A stretch of DNA of 8,315 nt, from the NCBI GenBank assembly GCA_905207535.1, contig CAJLLX010000089.1, forward strand, positions 1-8,315, given 5' to 3'. The notes below the pieces were generated by a model. It did no database searches and had not been told where the DNA came from. It was given only the letters and a program-made list of their open reading frames with translations. The translations under genes and the position numbers were made by a program. Every line of letters begins with the position of its first letter. Position 1 is the first letter of the stretch. This DNA is from an uncultured Muribaculaceae bacterium (GTDB lineage: Bacteria > Bacteroidota > Bacteroidia > Bacteroidales > Muribaculaceae). Shown here piece after piece: positions 1 to 6,473 of the stretch.

Positions 1-915
1 GCACCCGCCGACGGCACACCCGCCTGGCGCACCGGCCTCTTCGGCGAGCTCTGCGATGCCGCCGACCGCGTGCGCCATGCCCTCCACGGCGACGTCGCCG
101 ACACTTGCTCCATAGTCAACGGCCGCTCGGGCCGCTGCACCGAGGACTGCAAATGGTGCGCACAGGCCGCATCCCACCACACCGGATGCCGCGAGTATCC
201 CATGGTCAGCGATGATGAATATTTCGCCACACTCCGCGCCAACGACGCCGCCGGAGTGCACCGCTTCTCCATCGTCTGCTCCGGCCGCAAGGTGGCCATG
301 GCCGACATCCGCCTCTTCTGCGACCTCTACCGCCGCTCGGCCCGGGAGTCGGGGATGAGTTTCTGCGCCTCCATGGGCCTCCTCAACCGCGAGGAGCTGC
401 AGGCCCTCTACGACGCCGGCGTGCGCCGCTACCATTGCAATCTCGAGACAGCAGCCTCATATTTTCCCGCCCTCTGCACCTCCCACACCCGCCGCGACAA
501 GCTCCGCACCATCGCCCTGGCCCGCGAGGTGGGCATGGAGGTGTGCTCCGGAGGCATCATAGGCATGGGCGAATCGCTGCGCCAGCGCCTCGAGCTGGCA
601 GCCGAGTGCCGCGACGCCGGAGCCGTCTCCATCCCCGTCAATCTCCTCAACCCCATCAAGGGCACGCCCCTCGAGGGCACGCCCCTCATCAGCGAGCCCG
701 ACGTGGTGCTCACCGTGGCCCTGATGCGCCTCGTGGCGCCCTGTCAGAGCATACGCTTCGCCGGAGGCCGCGCACGCTGCTCGCAGGAAGCCACAGCACG
801 CATGCTCCGCGGAGGCGTCAACGGCGCCATCGTCGGCGACATGCTCACCACCATCGGCAACGCCATGGACGAAGACCGCCGCCTCTTCGCCTCCGTAGGC
901 CTCCGGCTGCATTAA
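1..915 (+). CDS. bioB: Biotin synthase, 5'-truncated by the window edge
   Basis: This is a radical SAM enzyme that inserts sulfur into dethiobiotin, the last step of biotin synthesis, in the cytoplasm. The frame is open from base 1, so the true start lies upstream; 304 codons are present, and comparison with the E. coli protein suggests only about 7-20 N-terminal residues are missing. The CX3CX2C cluster motif RCTEDCKWC has its cysteines at window codons 46, 50 and 53. Other family blocks are YHCNLETAASYFPALCTSHT, VCSGGIIGMGE, PVNLLNPIKGTPLE and IRFAGGR, whose Arg corresponds to the E. coli auxiliary-cluster Arg260. Cysteines equivalent to E. coli Cys128 (SFCASMG) and Cys188 (VCSGG) are present, but the Cys97 position appears to be Ser (RFSIVCSGR). 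The kinase-like gene follows after 32 bases on the same strand, so they may be co-transcribed. No other biotin genes are in the window. A downstream GTG (70) is in frame but would not be the real start, because conserved sequence precedes it. Confidence 0.95.
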   Translation, partial: APADGTPAWRTGLFGELCDAADRVRHALHGDVADTCSIVNGRSGRCTEDCKWCAQAASHHTGCREYPMVSDDEYFATLRANDAAGVHRFSIVCSGRKVAMADIRLFCDLYRRSARESGMSFCASMGLLNREELQALYDAGVRRYHCNLETAASYFPALCTSHTRRDKLRTIALAREVGMEVCSGGIIGMGESLRQRLELAAECRDAGAVSIPVNLLNPIKGTPLEGTPLISEPDVVLTVALMRLVAPCQSIRFAGGRARCSQEATARMLRGGVNGAIVGDMLTTIGNAMDEDRRLFASVGLRLH

Positions 916-947
916 ACGCTTACCATCCAACCTGATACACCTCACCC

Positions 948-1628
948 ATGACCAACAGCTACGACACCAAGTGCCCCTTCGTCATCACCATCGGACGACA
1001 GTTCGGCTCCGGAGGACGCGAACTCGGCAAACGCCTCGCCGACCGCTTCGGCATCGAATACTACGACAAACGCCTCCTCTGGGAGGCCGCCGGACACGCC
1101 GGCATGAGCCGCGAGCTCTTCGAGCAGAACGATGAGCGCATGCCGCGCCTCGTGGGCTCCTCCATGGGCTTCAGCATGGGCTACGGACAGCTCCCGTGGT
1201 ACAACGGAGTCGCACTCATGACCGACTCCATCTACAATTCGCTCGCCGATGTCATGGAGCACCTCGCCGACACCCGCCCCTGCATCATCGTAGGACGCTC
1301 GGCCGACTATGTGCTCCGCAACCACCGCACTCCGCGCGTCAATGTCTTCGTCCATGCCCCCATCGAGGAGCGCATCCGCCGCATCCTCGCCCGCTCATCC
1401 GACATCCACGACGAAAATGCGGCACGCGCCCTCGCCGTAAAGACCGACAAGGGGCGTGCCGCCTATTATAACTTCTATACCGACAAAAAGTGGGGCGATG
1501 CCGCGTCCTACGACATCACTTTCGACTCGTCGGCCCTTTCACTCGACGCCATTGTCGACGTGCTGGCGCTCTACATCCGCCGGCGGTTCGGCATCGAGCC
1601 GGTCCGCAAGCCTCAGCAGCAGTCTTAG
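948..1628 (+). CDS. Cytidylate kinase-like P-loop protein (Cytidylate_kin2 type)
   Basis: This 226-residue soluble protein belongs to the cytidylate-kinase-like family common in Bacteroidota and Firmicutes, which is distinct from the main Cmk. A P-loop-like segment ITIGRQFGSGGRELGKRLA lies at residues 14-32, close to the N-terminus. It is followed by CIIVGRSADYVL (112-123), VNVFVHAP (131-138) and the family signature TDKGRAAYYNFYTDKKWGDA (166-185), then YDITFDSS. These blocks are those of the nucleotide-monophosphate kinase fold, including the lid/NMP-binding arginines. The exact substrate cannot be read from sequence; CMP/dCMP kinase activity is a family-level guess. The ATG at 948 is 32 bases after the bioB stop with no Shine-Dalgarno, as is usual in this phylum. 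The TAG stop overlaps by 4 bases the TAA of the convergent membrane-protein gene. Confidence 0.88.
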   Translation: MTNSYDTKCPFVITIGRQFGSGGRELGKRLADRFGIEYYDKRLLWEAAGHAGMSRELFEQNDERMPRLVGSSMGFSMGYGQLPWYNGVALMTDSIYNSLADVMEHLADTRPCIIVGRSADYVLRNHRTPRVNVFVHAPIEERIRRILARSSDIHDENAARALAVKTDKGRAAYYNFYTDKKWGDAASYDITFDSSALSLDAIVDVLALYIRRRFGIEPVRKPQQQS

Positions 1629-2293
1629 GCCTTCTTTTCGGGCTCGGCCTTGGTCTCCTCAGCCTTTTCGGGCTTCTCAGCCTCTTTTGCAGGCTTTTCA
1701 GGCTCTTTTTCGTCCTTCGGAGCCTCCACAGCTGCCTTAGCCGCGGCACGGCACGGCAGGCTCTTGCCCATGGCCGACAGCATGATGCCGTTGAAGCCGT
1801 AGAGCACCGAAGCGATGCCGGTGATCAGCACCACCCAGCGCTCATTCTGAGGCTCGTGAAGGTCGGTCAGGCACAGCATCACCACTCCGGCTATCACCAC
1901 CACCAGCGGGATGATATACAGCTGACCGGGATAGTCCACGGGGCGGTTGCGGTTGGCCAGAAGCAGCACCTGGAAGAGGCCACCTGCCACAAGCAGCGCC
2001 GCAAACGGGTACACCAGCAGCGGACGGAAGATGTCGGGCATCAGCATGATGCACGCACCCAGCCCCAGGCCGCCGATGCCGCACACCATCTGGATGCTGC
2101 GGTATCCCGCCGACCGCTTCTCCTTGTCGCTGAAATATGTGCTCAGCAGCAAGATCAGAGCCGGCACGGCAAATGCCAACCCGCACAAAAACACGATGCT
2201 CCGCGGCAGAGTGTCGCCGTCGAACATAAATATAAACACCACTCCCAGTATCAGCACCAGGATGGATACCAAAGCATTTCCTCTGTTAGTCAT
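1625..2293 (-). CDS. HdeD/DUF308-like six-helix membrane protein with charged C-terminal tail
   Basis: This 222-residue inner-membrane protein has six hydrophobic segments in three pairs, approximately at residues 7-24, 31-53, 67-88, 91-112, 124-143 and 152-174. That count, the glycine-rich helices (CGIGGLGLGACIMLMPDIF) and the length match HdeD/DUF308-type proteins, which are linked to acid stress in enterobacteria; the role in Bacteroidota is unknown. After the last helix comes a hydrophilic tail (about 182-222) made almost only of K, E, P and A with repeated EKPxK/AEKPEK blocks, probably disordered and cytoplasmic. The ATG at 2293 has an AT-rich leader. A weak -7 box (TTATTTTG, bases 2323-2316 on the minus strand, one mismatch to TAnnTTTG) lies about 23 bases upstream, without a clear -33 TTG. 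It is convergent with the kinase-like gene and divergent from mtnN. Family assignment rests on topology, not on a diagnostic motif. Confidence 0.75.
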   Translation of the reverse strand: MTNRGNALVSILVLILGVVFIFMFDGDTLPRSIVFLCGLAFAVPALILLLSTYFSDKEKRSAGYRSIQMVCGIGGLGLGACIMLMPDIFRPLLVYPFAALLVAGGLFQVLLLANRNRPVDYPGQLYIIPLVVVIAGVVMLCLTDLHEPQNERWVVLITGIASVLYGFNGIMLSAMGKSLPCRAAAKAAVEAPKDEKEPEKPAKEAEKPEKAEETKAEPEKKA

Positions 2294-2435
2294 ATCTCTA
2301 TAAGTTTTTAATAATCAAAATAAGCCTCCCCTCTCGCCCATATTTGCCCCATTGGCCCTATCGGGCCTACCCCCCCTCCTCTCTCCGGCCTAAAGCCTAC
2401 TTTAATAATGTGCAAACTTTCAAAAATGTTTTTGA
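2294..2435. other. Divergent intergenic region between membrane protein and mtnN
   Basis: This 142-base non-coding gap must hold the promoters of both divergent genes. It has AT-rich ends and a pyrimidine-rich middle (C runs at 2370-2376 on the + strand). A small hairpin GGCCC-TATC-GGGCC lies at 2354-2367. I found only a one-mismatch -7 box for the minus-strand gene (2316-2323) and no convincing TAnnTTTG box for mtnN; the closest matches (near 2414-2420 and 2427-2434) are poor or too close to the ATG. Confidence 0.5.
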
Positions 2436-3125
2436 ATGGACACCGATAATCTTTCCACACCCTCCCTCGGCATCATCGTAGCCATGTCGTCGGAGCTCTC
2501 CATGCTCCTCCGAGAGATGCAGCAGGTCACCGAGGTCACCGACAACGGGTTCACCTTCCATTGCGGCGTCATCGGCACCCGCCGGGTCACCGCCATGCAG
2601 TGCGGCATCGGCAAGGTCAACGCCGCCGTCGGAGCGCTCACCCTCATCGAGCGCTTCCACCCCGCAGCCATCGTCAACACCGGCATCGCCGGAGGCACCG
2701 GCCAAGGCGCCGACATCCTCGATGTGGTAGTAGGAGCCGAAGTGGCCTACCACGATGTAGACTGCGGACCCGGCAACCTCCCCGGCCAGGTGCAGGGATT
2801 CCCCGACCGCTTCCCCGGCGCCCTCCACCTCTTCGGCATCGACGCCACCACTCCCGGCATCAAGCTCGGCCTCATAGCCTCCGGCGACAGCTTCATCAGC
2901 ACACCCGCCCAACTGGCCGCCGTGCTCGCCGTGCGCCCCGAGGCCATCGCCGTCGACATGGAGTCGGCCGCCATCGCCCAGGTATGCGCCATAAAGCATG
3001 TCCCCTTCCTCTCCATCCGCGTAGTCAGCGACACCCCCGGCGCCGACAACCACCTCGACCAGTACCTCGATTTCTGGAACGTGGCCCCCTCCCGTACCTT
3101 CTCCCTCCTCCGCTCCCTCCTTTAG
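2436..3125 (+). CDS. mtnN: 5'-methylthioadenosine/S-adenosylhomocysteine nucleosidase
   Basis: This cytoplasmic enzyme removes adenine from SAH and methylthioadenosine, relieving methyltransferase product inhibition and giving S-ribosylhomocysteine for LuxS. The 229-residue length fits the family. The N-terminal LGIIVAMSSEL places Glu20 at the position of catalytic/water-binding E. coli Glu12. CGIGKVNAA (56-64) and NTGIAGG (81-87) form the phosphorylase-fold core. SGDSFIS (149-155) carries the base-stacking Phe153. DMESAAIAQVC (174-184) has the ribose-binding Met-Glu pair (175-176). RVVSDTPG (195-202) has the catalytic Asp199. A short N-terminal extension of about 8 residues relative to E. 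coli precedes the first strand; no internal ATG is a better start. luxS follows 123 bases downstream on the same strand, the expected pathway partner, and two REP-like hairpins lie between them. Confidence 0.96.
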   Translation: MDTDNLSTPSLGIIVAMSSELSMLLREMQQVTEVTDNGFTFHCGVIGTRRVTAMQCGIGKVNAAVGALTLIERFHPAAIVNTGIAGGTGQGADILDVVVGAEVAYHDVDCGPGNLPGQVQGFPDRFPGALHLFGIDATTPGIKLGLIASGDSFISTPAQLAAVLAVRPEAIAVDMESAAIAQVCAIKHVPFLSIRVVSDTPGADNHLDQYLDFWNVAPSRTFSLLRSLL

Positions 3126-3140
3126 CCCCGGCCTGTTCAG

Positions 3141-3164
3141 TGATCACGCGAGCTCGCGTGATAA
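3141..3164 (+). repeat. REP-like hairpin A (mtnN-luxS intergenic)
   Basis: The element starts with TGATCA and ends with TGATAA, with a 12-base self-complementary core (CGCGAGCTCGCG). Bases 3143-3162 form a perfect 20-base palindrome, ATCACGCGAG paired to CTCGCGTGAT. The same end hexamers and the same 24-base length recur in element D (8202-8225) and, reversed, in element B. It begins 15 bases after the mtnN stop. There is no T-tract directly after it, so it is not an obvious intrinsic terminator alone. Confidence 0.75.
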
Positions 3165-3188
3165 TCCCCTCCGCTCTCTCCCCTATTT

Positions 3189-3221
3189 TTTTTTAGTTAT
3201 CAGAGCTTCAGCTCTGATCAT
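3189..3221 (-). repeat. REP-like hairpin B (inverted relative to A), with T-tract
   Basis: Reading + strand, a 9-T run (3186-3194) and AG precede TTATCA, then GAGC-TTCA-GCTC, then TGATCA. The stem ATCAGAGC/GCTCTGAT (8 bp, 3199-3206 with 3211-3218) has a TTCA loop. On the minus strand it reads TGATCA-core-TGATAA, the same orientation as A and D on the plus strand, so A and B form an inverted pair. It matches element D (reverse complement of 8201-8233) at 31 of 33 positions. On the minus strand the hairpin is followed by an A-run, so the T-tract is not positioned for termination of mtnN. It ends 28 bases before the luxS ATG. Confidence 0.75.
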
Positions 3222-3248
3222 ATCTAAAATCTCCCATCTCAGCACTAT

Positions 3249-3713
3249 ATGGAAAAGATCCCCTCCTTCACCGTCAATCATCTCACCCTCGAAAAGGGCG
3301 TCTACGTCAGCCGCCGCGACGTCACCCCTTCAGGCGACGTCATCACCACCTTCGACATCCGCATGACGGCCCCCAACCGCGAGCCGGCCCTCACCCCGCG
3401 TGCCCTCCACGCCATGGAGCACCTCGCCGCCACCTTCCTGCGCAACCACCCCCGGTGGAAGCAGCGCATCGTCTACTGGGGCCCCATGGGCTGCTGCACC
3501 GGCAACTATCTCATCGTCCAGGGCTCGACGGAGCCCGAGGAGATCCTCCCCCTGCTCCGCGAGACAATGCAGTTCATCGCCGACTTCGAGGGCGAAATCC
3601 CCGGCGCCACACCCCGCGACTGCGGCAACTACACCTTCATGGACCTCGAAGCCGCCCGCGCCGCTGCCGCCGCCTACTTGCAGGTTCTCAAAAATCCGCA
3701 CACCCGCTATTAA
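3249..3713 (+). CDS. luxS: S-ribosylhomocysteine lyase (AI-2 synthase)
   Basis: LuxS cleaves S-ribosylhomocysteine to homocysteine and DPD, which cyclises to autoinducer-2. The 154-residue protein has every hallmark of the family. The metal site is His54 and His58 in HAMEH plus Cys125 in PRDCGNY. Glu57 is the general base. The catalytic cysteine is Cys82 in GPMGCCTGNY; the next residue, commonly Arg or Gln in well-known LuxS proteins, is a second Cys here. Ser6 and His11 in PSFTVNH and Arg38 in FDIRM correspond to conserved substrate-binding residues of the B. subtilis enzyme. The C-terminus is Ala-rich (LEAARAAAAAYLQVL). It lies downstream of mtnN, which makes its substrate, so the pair forms the two-step SAH recycling route. 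I see no strong promoter immediately upstream, so co-transcription with mtnN is plausible. Confidence 0.97.
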   Translation: MEKIPSFTVNHLTLEKGVYVSRRDVTPSGDVITTFDIRMTAPNREPALTPRALHAMEHLAATFLRNHPRWKQRIVYWGPMGCCTGNYLIVQGSTEPEEILPLLRETMQFIADFEGEIPGATPRDCGNYTFMDLEAARAAAAAYLQVLKNPHTRY

Positions 3714-3777
3714 ATACATAATTTACTTAAATTTATTCAAAAAAAGTATGCAAAGGCCGTGATACGGAAAATTTTAC

Positions 3778-3785
3778 TAATTTTG
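3778..3785 (+). promoter_or_regulatory. Bacteroidota-type -7 box for coaX
   Basis: TAATTTTG matches the TAnnTTTG consensus exactly and lies 7 bases before the coaX ATG at 3793. A good -33 TTG is not visible; the expected region contains a small inverted repeat CCGT-GAT-ACGG (3757-3767). Transcription from this box would begin almost at the start codon. The region 3714-3777 is AT-rich with no clear terminator for luxS. Confidence 0.55.
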
Positions 3786-3792
3786 CACCGAA

Positions 3793-4518
3793 ATGGCCCT
3801 GAATTTAACCATAGACCAAGGGAACAGTTCGGCAAAAATCGTTGTCTGGGACGGTGATACCCCTGTAGATCAAGAGGTTGCAGCCCAATTGTCGAAGGAG
3901 TCCCTCGTGAAGGTGGTGGAACGCTTCCATCCCCGTCGCGCGCTGTGCTGTTCGGTCACCGGCAACGGCCGGCGCATCGCCCAATGGCTCGGCACACAGG
4001 GCGTCGACGCACGCGAGGTGCACTACGACATGCCGCTGCCCCTCGTTCTCGACTACGCCACACCCCACACCCTCGGCGAAGACCGCATCGCCGCCGCCGT
4101 GGGCGCCTGGAGCCTCTTCCCGGGGTGCAACTCGCTGGTAGCGGACATGGGCACCGCCGTCCCCTACGACCTCGTATCGGCCGACGGCCATTTCCGAGGC
4201 GGTAACATCGCTCCCGGCATCGGCATGCGCCTCCGCTCGCTCCACAGCTTCACCGCACGCCTCCCCGAGGTAGTGGGATACGGCGACACCCCGCTTTTAG
4301 GCACTGATACCGCCACCGCCATGCGCGCCGGAGCCGTGCGCGGAGTGGTCAGCGAGATCGCCTACTACCGCAGCCATCTCCCCGCCGACACCCGCATCGT
4401 GCTCACCGGAGGATGGGCGCAGCGCGTCAGCGAATTTCTCGATTTCCCCGTGACCATCGACAAATGTCTCGTCACCAAAGGGCTTCTTAGCATACTACTC
4501 TATAATGAAGATAAGTAA
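3793..4518 (+). CDS. coaX: Type III pantothenate kinase
   Basis: CoaX phosphorylates pantothenate in the first step of coenzyme A synthesis; it belongs to the ASKHA fold, is cytoplasmic and is not feedback-inhibited by CoA in characterised members. The 241 residues carry the family motifs: phosphate-binding IDQGNSSAK (7-15), GEDRIAAAVGA (95-105) with catalytic-type Asp97, DMGTAVPYDLV (118-128), GGNIAPGIGMRLRSLHSFTA (136-155) followed by RLPEV, GTDTATAMRAGAVRGV (170-185) and VLTGG (203-207). The third motif is usually DxGTAxTxD; here the Thr is Pro124, a mild departure. Codons near the start are less C-ending than in the rest of the gene. The stop overlaps the next gene's ATG region by 14 bases, suggesting translational coupling. 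A consensus -7 box lies directly in front of the start. Confidence 0.95.
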   Translation: MALNLTIDQGNSSAKIVVWDGDTPVDQEVAAQLSKESLVKVVERFHPRRALCCSVTGNGRRIAQWLGTQGVDAREVHYDMPLPLVLDYATPHTLGEDRIAAAVGAWSLFPGCNSLVADMGTAVPYDLVSADGHFRGGNIAPGIGMRLRSLHSFTARLPEVVGYGDTPLLGTDTATAMRAGAVRGVVSEIAYYRSHLPADTRIVLTGGWAQRVSEFLDFPVTIDKCLVTKGLLSILLYNEDK

Positions 4519-5773
4519 CATCATATCAGCCACACTCCTGGCTCTCGCCATCGCCGCTCCCGCTGCCTTGCGCGCCGAAAGCAACACCATCTCCCCCTAC
4601 TCCCGCTTCGGATACGGCATCCTCGCCCCGCGCAGCAACTCCATGCAGAAGGGTATGGGCGGCGTAGGCTACGCCATGCGCTCAGGCAGGGAAATCAACT
4701 TCATGAACCCCGCCAGCTACGCCGCAATGGACTCGCTCACATTCCTCTTCGACATGGGTGTCGACATCAAGAGCCTTCACACCACCGACGAGGCCGAGAA
4801 GGGCAACAACTTCACCGGCGGACTCGACTACATCACCATGCAGGTGCCTCTGGCGCGCTGGATCTCCGCCTCGGCCGGCCTCGCTCCCGTCAGCTCGGTA
4901 GGCTACAGATTCGGCGACAAGATCACCGACGGACAAACCGCCCACAACGGCAACGGTGACATCAACGAGGTGTTCCTCGGCATCGGCGTCAAGCCTTTCC
5001 GCGGATTCACCGCCGGTGTCAACATCGGATACATATTCGGCACACTCGTCAACTCCGACTATATCTACCAGACCAACGAGGAGACCGGCGTCACCTCCAC
5101 CTCGCTCTTCGAGCGCGAGACCGAGGTGCGCGACTACTCCATCCGCATCGGCCTCCAGTATGGTCTCCCGATAGCCAAAGACCACGAACTCACCGTCGGC
5201 CTCGTCTACGAGCCCTCCAAGTCGCTCCGCGGACATGCACGCGGCATCAAATACGACGTCAACGCCGAGACCGAGCCGCAGTATCTCGCCGACATCAAGC
5301 TCAAAGACCACGCCTCCCTCCCCGACCTCTGGGGCGCCGGCATCAGCTACCAGTGGCAGAAGCGCATCCTGGCCGAGGTCGACTTCACCTACCAGCCCTG
5401 GAAGGGCGTGAAATACGCCACCATCCCCGACTTCGGCGACGCCACCTCGCAGTTTGCCGACAGCTGGCGCATCGGAGCCGGCGTGCAGTTCACCAACCGC
5501 CAGCGCGGCCCCTGGATACAGCGCGTCAACTGGCGTCTGGGCGGATACTACAGCCGCGACTACATCACCGTGCGCGGCAACAACATCCGCGAATATGGCG
5601 CCACCATCGGTTTCGGCCTCCCCGCTCCCTCCAGCAAGACCGTAGTCAACCTCAGCCTCGAATACCGCAACCGTCAGGCCACCCCTGCCGCCCTGGTCAA
5701 GGAAGACTACTTCATCGTCACCCTCGGCGTCAACTTCAACGAGCTCTGGTTCTGGCGCAACAAGATCAAATAA
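4505..5773 (+). CDS. Outer-membrane beta-barrel protein (FadL/OmpP1-like, Bacteroidota type)
   Basis: This 422-residue exported protein has a signal peptide of about 24 residues (Lys2, hydrophobic 4-20, cleavage likely after ALRA). The mature region begins SNTISPYSRFGYG, then GMGGVGYAMRSGREINFMNP and ASYAAMDSLTFLFDMG. This 'complete set of strains at the N-terminus, then NPAS' pattern is typical of FadL-like barrels of Bacteroidota. The rest alternates hydrophobic and polar residues in repeated amphipathic strands with aromatic residues (for example FTAGVNIGYIFG, YSIRIGLQYGLP, ELTVGLVYEP, WRIGAGVQF, NWRLGGYYSRDY, VVNLSLEYRN, YFIVTLGVNFNELWFW), as expected for a pore or transporter barrel. The substrate cannot be inferred. 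The ATG lies inside the end of coaX in another frame (14-base overlap). lptC begins 21 bases after the stop, in an envelope-biogenesis context. Confidence 0.82.
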   Translation: MKISNIISATLLALAIAAPAALRAESNTISPYSRFGYGILAPRSNSMQKGMGGVGYAMRSGREINFMNPASYAAMDSLTFLFDMGVDIKSLHTTDEAEKGNNFTGGLDYITMQVPLARWISASAGLAPVSSVGYRFGDKITDGQTAHNGNGDINEVFLGIGVKPFRGFTAGVNIGYIFGTLVNSDYIYQTNEETGVTSTSLFERETEVRDYSIRIGLQYGLPIAKDHELTVGLVYEPSKSLRGHARGIKYDVNAETEPQYLADIKLKDHASLPDLWGAGISYQWQKRILAEVDFTYQPWKGVKYATIPDFGDATSQFADSWRIGAGVQFTNRQRGPWIQRVNWRLGGYYSRDYITVRGNNIREYGATIGFGLPAPSSKTVVNLSLEYRNRQATPAALVKEDYFIVTLGVNFNELWFWRNKIK

Positions 5774-5794
5774 TCCCCCTCTCTCCCCGCTGCC

Positions 5795-6394
5795 TTGGCT
5801 TCCACATCTCGCATCAACGGCCTACGAATGCTCCCGGCGCTCATCCTGGCACTGGTTGCCGCCATGTGTGCCGCCGCATGCTCCGAGGATAAGCGCGAGA
5901 CCATCTCGCTCAGCGCCGACCCCGAGACCTTCCCCACCATGCGCACCCTCCACGTCAGCACCACCATCAGCGACTCGGGCTACACACGCTACCACATCAC
6001 CACGCCCCTCTGGCTCATGTTCGAGGAGGCGCGCGAACCCCACTGGGACTTCCCCGACGGCATGTTCATCGTCAAACTCGACAACGACATGAAGGAAGAC
6101 GGCACTTTCACCGCCGACACCGCCCGCTTCTACAGCGCCAAAAAGCTATGGCAGTTCGACCGCAATGTGCGCATGCGCAACATCAACGGCGACCGCTTCC
6201 TCACACAGCAACTCTTCTGGGATCAGAACGCCCGCAAGGTCTATTCCGACTCCTTCATCCATATCGAGCGCTCCGACCGCATCATCGAGGGCTACGGCTT
6301 TGAATCAAACGAGAGCATGACCGACTACACCGTGCGCCACCCCTCCGCCATCCTCCCCACCAACGGCTTCTTCCACTCTGCCGATTCCGTCTGA
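5795..6394 (+). CDS. lptC: LPS export periplasmic lipoprotein LptC
   Basis: LptC belongs to the Lpt bridge that carries lipopolysaccharide from the inner-membrane LptBFG transporter across the periplasm. The 199-residue product has a hydrophobic N-terminal segment (about residues 12-28) ending in CAAACSEDK, where Cys29 is a plausible lipidation site, as in other Bacteroidota LptC proteins; the lipobox is loose (Ala at -3). The periplasmic part shows the LptC/OstA-type strands: TRYHITTPLWLMFEEA, DGTFTADTARFYSAKKLWQF, DRNVRMRNINGDRFLTQQLF and ARKVYSDSFIHIERSDRII, with GYGFESNESMTDYTVRHP near the end. The start is uncertain: TTG at 5795 gives a positively charged n-region (Arg6, Arg11), while the in-frame ATG at 5828 gives a signal with no basic residue. 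Neither has a Shine-Dalgarno. It sits 21 bases after the barrel gene, probably in the same transcript. No lptA or lptB is present here. Confidence 0.88.
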   Translation: MASTSRINGLRMLPALILALVAAMCAAACSEDKRETISLSADPETFPTMRTLHVSTTISDSGYTRYHITTPLWLMFEEAREPHWDFPDGMFIVKLDNDMKEDGTFTADTARFYSAKKLWQFDRNVRMRNINGDRFLTQQLFWDQNARKVYSDSFIHIERSDRIIEGYGFESNESMTDYTVRHPSAILPTNGFFHSADSV

Positions 6395-6420
6395 TCGTCA
6401 TAAAAAAAATTAACTACAAT

Positions 6421-6473
6421 CTAAGCACTTAGAGCCATCTAAGCTCCAAGCTCTTAGAACTAAGAACTACCCA
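6421..6473. repeat. Degenerate heptamer array before the CNNM/CBS gene
   Basis: Seven 7-base units can be read: CTAAGCA, CTTAGAG, a 4-base interruption CCAT, CTAAGCT, CCAAGCT, CTTAGAA, CTAAGAA and CTACCCA. Most follow CTWAGNN, and CTAAG and CTTAG are complementary, so neighbouring units can pair into short hairpins. The array ends 2 bases before the GTG start at 6476 and fills most of the 81-base gap after lptC. Confidence 0.6.

Noticed and set aside
435..945. Open frames on both strands inside bioB
   Set aside because: Arg/His/Pro-rich (+2 frame) or Ala/Gly/Val-rich (antisense) products are the usual shadows of GC-rich C-ending codons, and bioB motifs account for this DNA.
2354..2367. GGCCC-TATC-GGGCC hairpin as a terminator
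   Set aside because: Only 5 bp with no following T-tract on either strand, and it lies between divergent gene starts.
2427..2434. TGTTTTTG as the mtnN -7 box
   Set aside because: It is one mismatch from consensus but would start transcription inside the coding sequence.
4682..5311. A 209-codon antisense open frame within the barrel gene
   Set aside because: No recognisable motif; the composition mirrors the sense strand, which encodes a clear exported barrel protein.
6421..6473. Possible CRISPR-like array
   Set aside because: Units are 7 bases with no spacers, and no cas genes are nearby.
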